Assembly: GCA_965214635.1 (NCBI GenBank)
Contig: OZ243964.1
Location: 558,001 to 622,000, forward strand
Direction: 5' to 3'
Length of the DNA stretch: 64,000 bases
DNA from: Bin90 sp965214635
GTDB lineage: Bacteria; Chloroflexota; Dehalococcoidia; Lucifugimonadales; JADFKI01
Positions 60,536-64,000 of the stretch are shown here, piece by piece (within the stretch, counting starts at the first letter, position 1; each line of letters starts with the position of its first letter). The notes beneath the pieces are model-generated. The model saw only the letters and a program-made list of their open reading frames with translations, was not told the origin of the DNA and made no database searches. The translations under genes and the position numbers were made by a program.

Positions 60536-61660
60536 CTACACGGCAAGTGCACCAACTTTTTCGTATGTGCCATTAACGATGGGGTTGGCTTCCACTTCCA
60601 GCCAATCCTCTAGGATTTCGGTGTAGACGCCGCGGAAATCGAAGTTGAAGGCAAGGTCGCCTTCCACCAACTTGTCGGTGTCCATAGACGGGTAATCGCT
60701 GTAGTGGCCGCCCTTCACGCCGTCGCCGATGAGGAAGGACACGCCGCCGGAGCCGTGGTCTGTGCCGTTGCCGTTGTCCTTGACACGCCTGCCGAACTCA
60801 CTGAACACCAGCATAAGCACATCATCGCTGGCGTTGTGCCGCTTGAGGTCGGTGTAGAGGTCGTATATACCGCCAGCCACATCTTCCCAAAGCTGCTCTT
60901 GCAGCGAATATTCGTTTGTGTGTGTGTCGAAGCTGCCGTGCTGCGTGTAGCATATGCGCGTGCCAACATCGGCGAGCAGCACCTGCGCCACGCCCTTCAT
61001 GCTTTGAGCGTACGAGTTGGCGGCATACTCCACATCGGACTCGTACTTCTGTGGTGCGGTTTGCAGGATGTCAGCGCCGCGCAGGGCGTCCAAGCCCGTC
61101 TTGCTGAGAAAGTCCATCACCGGCCCGCTGCCAATCGCCTGCGAATACATGTTGGCGAAAAGCTCAAGCGCCTCAGCCCGCTGATCGCCACCGTCAATAT
61201 CAGTCAGCAACCCGTAGTTCTCTAGGTCGGTAACAGACGCCACAGGCACACCCGGCGACACCAGCGCGCGCGGCAGCCCGGCGCCGAAGTTGACAGCGCC
61301 CACCACATTCTCGCCGCTCGGATCCATCTCACGCAGCGCCTGACCAAGCCATCCTTGGTCGCCCACCTTCGTCGGCTCAGCCGTGTGCCAAATGTCCATC
61401 GAGCGGAAGTGCGAACGGTTGGGATTGGGATAGCCCACGCCGTGAACAATGGCGACCTTGCCGTCGTCCCACAGGTCTTTAACCGGACGCATGCCCGGGT
61501 TCAGCCCGTAGTCGTCGTCCAGCGGCACGGCGCGCTCTTCTGTGATGCGGATGTTCGGCCGGTTGTCTATGTAGCGCGGGTCGTTGTACGGCACGATGCA
61601 GTTCAGATAGTCGTTGCCGCCGGAAAGTTGGACGACAACGAGTTTGCGGTTTTTGCTCAT
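60536..61660 (-). CDS. DUF1501 protein (sulfatase-like fold)
   Basis: 374 residues. KLVVVQLSGGNDYLNCIVPY opens a phosphatase/sulfatase-like fold, then VHGVGYPNPNRSHFRSMDIW and VFSEFGRRVKDNGNGTDHGS, which hold the likely metal ligands. DUF1501 proteins are usually encoded with DUF1800 partners and exported; here the frame shows no Tat signal, unlike many members. Function of the pair is not known. AAGGAGA precedes the ATG at 61660; the frame extends to 61684. Confidence 0.83.
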   Translation of the reverse strand: MSKNRKLVVVQLSGGNDYLNCIVPYNDPRYIDNRPNIRITEERAVPLDDDYGLNPGMRPVKDLWDDGKVAIVHGVGYPNPNRSHFRSMDIWHTAEPTKVGDQGWLGQALREMDPSGENVVGAVNFGAGLPRALVSPGVPVASVTDLENYGLLTDIDGGDQRAEALELFANMYSQAIGSGPVMDFLSKTGLDALRGADILQTAPQKYESDVEYAANSYAQSMKGVAQVLLADVGTRICYTQHGSFDTHTNEYSLQEQLWEDVAGGIYDLYTDLKRHNASDDVLMLVFSEFGRRVKDNGNGTDHGSGGVSFLIGDGVKGGHYSDYPSMDTDKLVEGDLAFNFDFRGVYTEILEDWLEVEANPIVNGTYEKVGALAV

Positions 61661-61754
61661 TGGGACGATTCTCCTTGAATTCAAGTCTCGGTTCTATGAC
61701 CGTCCTGATTGAAGTCTCTTCAACTATACAAGTCCTAAACTGCTCGCCCGACGC

Positions 61755-62780
61755 CTATACTTTTCGGTAGATTTGGAAGCGATGGCGGCAAGTCTCCAGC
61801 ACATAGACGCGCTCTTGCTCGTCCAGCGCTACGGTAACGGGATCCCAGAAGTAGGGTTCTACGCGCGCGGATTCCTCGTGCACATCGTTCACATCCACGA
61901 GAAACTCCGGGACGAAACGAGAGCGTGCGTCAAGTTCGTCAGCGTTCGCCTCGAGGTACTCCGTTGCCCACTCGGATAGGGTCGCCTCACCGCGCAGTTT
62001 AGTGATGAAGCTGCCGTCCGACGCCAAGACCTGCACGCGCTGGTTGCCCCAGTCTGCGATGTACATGTTGCCGTCTGTGTCCACGGCAAGCCCCGACGGG
62101 CGATTAAACTCACCATCACCGTCGCCGCTGCTGCCAAACGCCGCGAGAAACTCACCGTCCGCCGTGAACTTTTGGATGCGGTCGTTACGCCAGTCGGCGA
62201 TGTAAATGCAGCCCTGCTTGTCGAGGGCAATACCCCATGGCCGGTTGAATTCGCCCTCTCCGATGCCAAATGAGCCGAACTTGCTGATGAATTTGCCGTC
62301 CTTGCTGAACTTTTGGACGCGATGGTTGCGATGGTCCACAAGTAATAGGTTGTCGTCCGCGTCGAAGATTAACCCAGACGGGCCGTCTAACTCGCCGTCT
62401 GCGCTGCCCACACTGCCCCAGTTGGACACGAAGTTGCCGTCAGGGTCATAGACGGTGATACGCTGAAGCATGTCGTCCGCCATATACAGATTGTCGGCGG
62501 CGTCCAGTGCCAGCGCAGAGGGCCAGATCATATCGCCGTCGCCGCTTCCGTAGCCGTATAGCTGCCCATAGAAATCGTGCTGAGATGTAACCATCTGTAT
62601 GCCGACGATGTTCAATGCAGCGGTGTTGCTGCGGCTAGCCACGAAGATCCTGCCATCGCTGCGAATCTCCATATCGGTGGGCAGATGGAAGCCCCTGCCC
62701 CCTTGGTCGGCTACGAAGCCCACAGTGTCCACATACTCCAGCGTGAAGGGGGCCGTTCTTGTTTCCGTCTGTCTTGCCAT
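61755..62780 (-). CDS. NHL-repeat beta-propeller protein
   Basis: 341 residues. At least five NHL repeats are visible (e.g. NRPWGIALDKQGCIYIADWR, NRPSGLAVDTDGNMYIADWG), each ending in an IQKF/RVQV-like strand. The fold is a six-bladed propeller that binds proteins or sugars, or acts as a lyase (peptidyl-alpha-hydroxyglycine lyase type). No signal peptide is evident. It lies between the DUF1800 and DUF1501 genes on the same strand, 94 bases before the latter, and probably works with them. Confidence 0.8.
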   Translation of the reverse strand: MARQTETRTAPFTLEYVDTVGFVADQGGRGFHLPTDMEIRSDGRIFVASRSNTAALNIVGIQMVTSQHDFYGQLYGYGSGDGDMIWPSALALDAADNLYMADDMLQRITVYDPDGNFVSNWGSVGSADGELDGPSGLIFDADDNLLLVDHRNHRVQKFSKDGKFISKFGSFGIGEGEFNRPWGIALDKQGCIYIADWRNDRIQKFTADGEFLAAFGSSGDGDGEFNRPSGLAVDTDGNMYIADWGNQRVQVLASDGSFITKLRGEATLSEWATEYLEANADELDARSRFVPEFLVDVNDVHEESARVEPYFWDPVTVALDEQERVYVLETCRHRFQIYRKV

Positions 62781-62861
62781 TGTTCTACCCTCGTTAGTGT
62801 GATGTCTCTGGCGCAGTAGCGAGATGATTGAGAATCACCCCGCCGCTGCTGTCTAGCAGCC

Positions 62862-64000
62862 TTACGCCAGCTGATACTCTTGTGTGGTAACAACCATCTG
62901 GAGCATCGTGATTATCTTGCTTTCGGAATCTGCGGCTGCTTCATCGGTGTCGAACGACAGGTCGCCCCACTTGGAAGCGTAGTCGATCAGCCCCTGCCGC
63001 GTGCTGTCCAACACTGGCATGGGGCCGATGATGTCTAGACAGGCGTCCACCAGCGTCTCGGGGCTGAGATAACCGCCCTCAGCCGAATCGCGCACGCTGT
63101 CTATGAGCGCCCGCAGCCCTGGCTTGTTCGGATTGCCCAGCACCTTGCTCGCAAAGTTCACTCGCTGCACATACGACCCTGTGTTAATCCAGTCACTGCC
63201 GCCCATCCATCCCTCGACACTCGGCGGCGCATATAGGCTCTGCCCCATGTACGAGCAGACAGCGGCGGCGGCGTAGGTCTCCATAGACGGAAGTTCCTGC
63301 CCGCCCGCCAAGCGCAGCGTGCCGACTACCATCTCTGCCGGGCTTTTGATGCGCGCATACCGAACCGCCTCATTCTTAAAGAAGTCTGAGTTGAACATCA
63401 CGCGCAGCATAGCCGATATGTCATAGCCCGAATCAAAGTACGCTTGCGTCATTTGCTCTATGGCGTCCGGGTCTTTAGCATCCTCAAAAGGCCACTGCGG
63501 CACAGGAGCTTCGTCTGCCACGAAGAAGTGATACAGATGGCGCGCCAAGAAGCGGGGGGTGGCAGGCTGCCTGCAAATGATGTCCACCACATCCTCGCCG
63601 TTGAAGTCGCCGCTCTCGCCTAGGAAGTGCTTGTCCCCATGGTCGTGGTCGGATTCGTCGTAGTTGAACTGCCAAGCGATGTACCCGTAGGGGCGCGCCG
63701 TGTTGTTCCTCATCTTGATGGACATATAGTCCGGGTTCACCACGCTCCAGCCGGTAAAAGCGCGCGCGCACTCTTTGATGTCCTCTTCGGTGTAGTTACC
63801 AGCGCCCATAGAGAACAGCTCTAGGATTTCGCGCCCGTAGTTTTCGTTGATAGAGCCTTTGTGATTATCCTGATTGTCCAGCCACATGAGCATCGCCGGG
63901 TCGCGCGAAAGCCGCACGAGCAATTCGCGGAAGCTGCCCATCCCGTAGGTGCGGAACATGTCCACCTGATTAACCACCACGCGCGCCTGTATCAGTTTAG
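62862..64000 (-). CDS. DUF1800 protein (C-terminal part, runs off window end)
   Basis: The frame is open to the edge (IQARVVVNQVDMFRTYGM and on), so the N-terminus is missing. Conserved DUF1800 blocks are NYGREILELFSMGAGNYTEE, DIKECARAFTGWSVVNP and FLARHLYHFFVADEAPVPQW. These occur next to DUF1501 genes in Planctomycetota, Chloroflexota and others. Function unknown. It heads the DUF1800-NHL-DUF1501 unit, 81 bases before the NHL gene. Confidence 0.83.
   Translation of the reverse strand, partial: KLIQARVVVNQVDMFRTYGMGSFRELLVRLSRDPAMLMWLDNQDNHKGSINENYGREILELFSMGAGNYTEEDIKECARAFTGWSVVNPDYMSIKMRNNTARPYGYIAWQFNYDESDHDHGDKHFLGESGDFNGEDVVDIICRQPATPRFLARHLYHFFVADEAPVPQWPFEDAKDPDAIEQMTQAYFDSGYDISAMLRVMFNSDFFKNEAVRYARIKSPAEMVVGTLRLAGGQELPSMETYAAAAVCSYMGQSLYAPPSVEGWMGGSDWINTGSYVQRVNFASKVLGNPNKPGLRALIDSVRDSAEGGYLSPETLVDACLDIIGPMPVLDSTRQGLIDYASKWGDLSFDTDEAAADSESKIITMLQMVVTTQEYQLA

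Overview
This 64 kb window is bacterial chromosome, dense and moderately GC-rich. Gene content and protein style (SCP2-type thiolase with a DUF35 partner, luciferase-like flavin enzyme, DUF1501/DUF1800 pair, Trp T-box, MEP-pathway genes, frequent TTG starts) suggest a Chloroflexota lineage, possibly marine or subsurface Dehalococcoidia/SAR202-like. That assignment is inference from gene content; there is no rRNA here. No prophage, IS element, CRISPR array or replication origin was seen.

Layout. 1-10.2 kb: partial aldo/keto reductase, NhaA antiporter with a lipoprotein membrane-fusion protein, tRNA-Ile(GAT), two cupins, a hotdog thioesterase, an acyl-CoA-dehydrogenase-like flavoprotein, a Nudix-like/phosphotransferase fusion and a ThDP enzyme. 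10.4-13.2 kb: quinone-oxidoreductase-like enzyme, squalene/phytoene synthase, DinB protein. 13.3-20.1 kb: DUF35 plus thiolase, acyl-CoA ligase, two tiny glutaredoxin-like proteins, an LLM flavin enzyme and a DUF429 protein, which look like catabolic and redox functions. 20.3-24.5 kb: NYN-LOTUS RNA-binding/nuclease-like protein, coaX and coaBC (coenzyme A synthesis), a tautomerase and an HNH nuclease remnant. 24.6-30.9 kb: a T-box leader with Trp (UGG) specifier heads trpS-trpE-trpG-trpD-trpC-trpF, joining tryptophan charging and synthesis under one tRNA-sensing switch; trpB and trpA are not here. 31-37 kb: HEPN-domain protein, SRPBCC, a conserved uncharacterised protein, a frameshifted VOC gene, RidA, HIT and two HpcH/HpaI aldolase paralogs.

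37-46.6 kb is a tandem duplication of two very large secreted cadherin-like repeat proteins (about 1160 and 1840 residues), each with the same type of promoter and the same intrinsic terminator. 46.6-48.8 kb: polysaccharide deacetylase and alpha/beta hydrolase.

48.9-59.4 kb is a minus-strand core block read rpsB-tsf-pyrH-frr-uppS-cdsA-dxr-rseP-ispG-proS, linking translation, lipid and isoprenoid synthesis. Its site-2 protease RseP carries two tandem, HPD-less DnaJ-like domains in its cytoplasmic loop, the most unusual feature seen. 59.5-64 kb: tRNA-Ala(CGC), a cupredoxin lipoprotein, and a DUF1800-NHL-DUF1501 cluster cut by the window end.

Start codons were moved from the longest frame wherever a ribosome binding site or family alignment supported it; at least nine genes seem to start with TTG.
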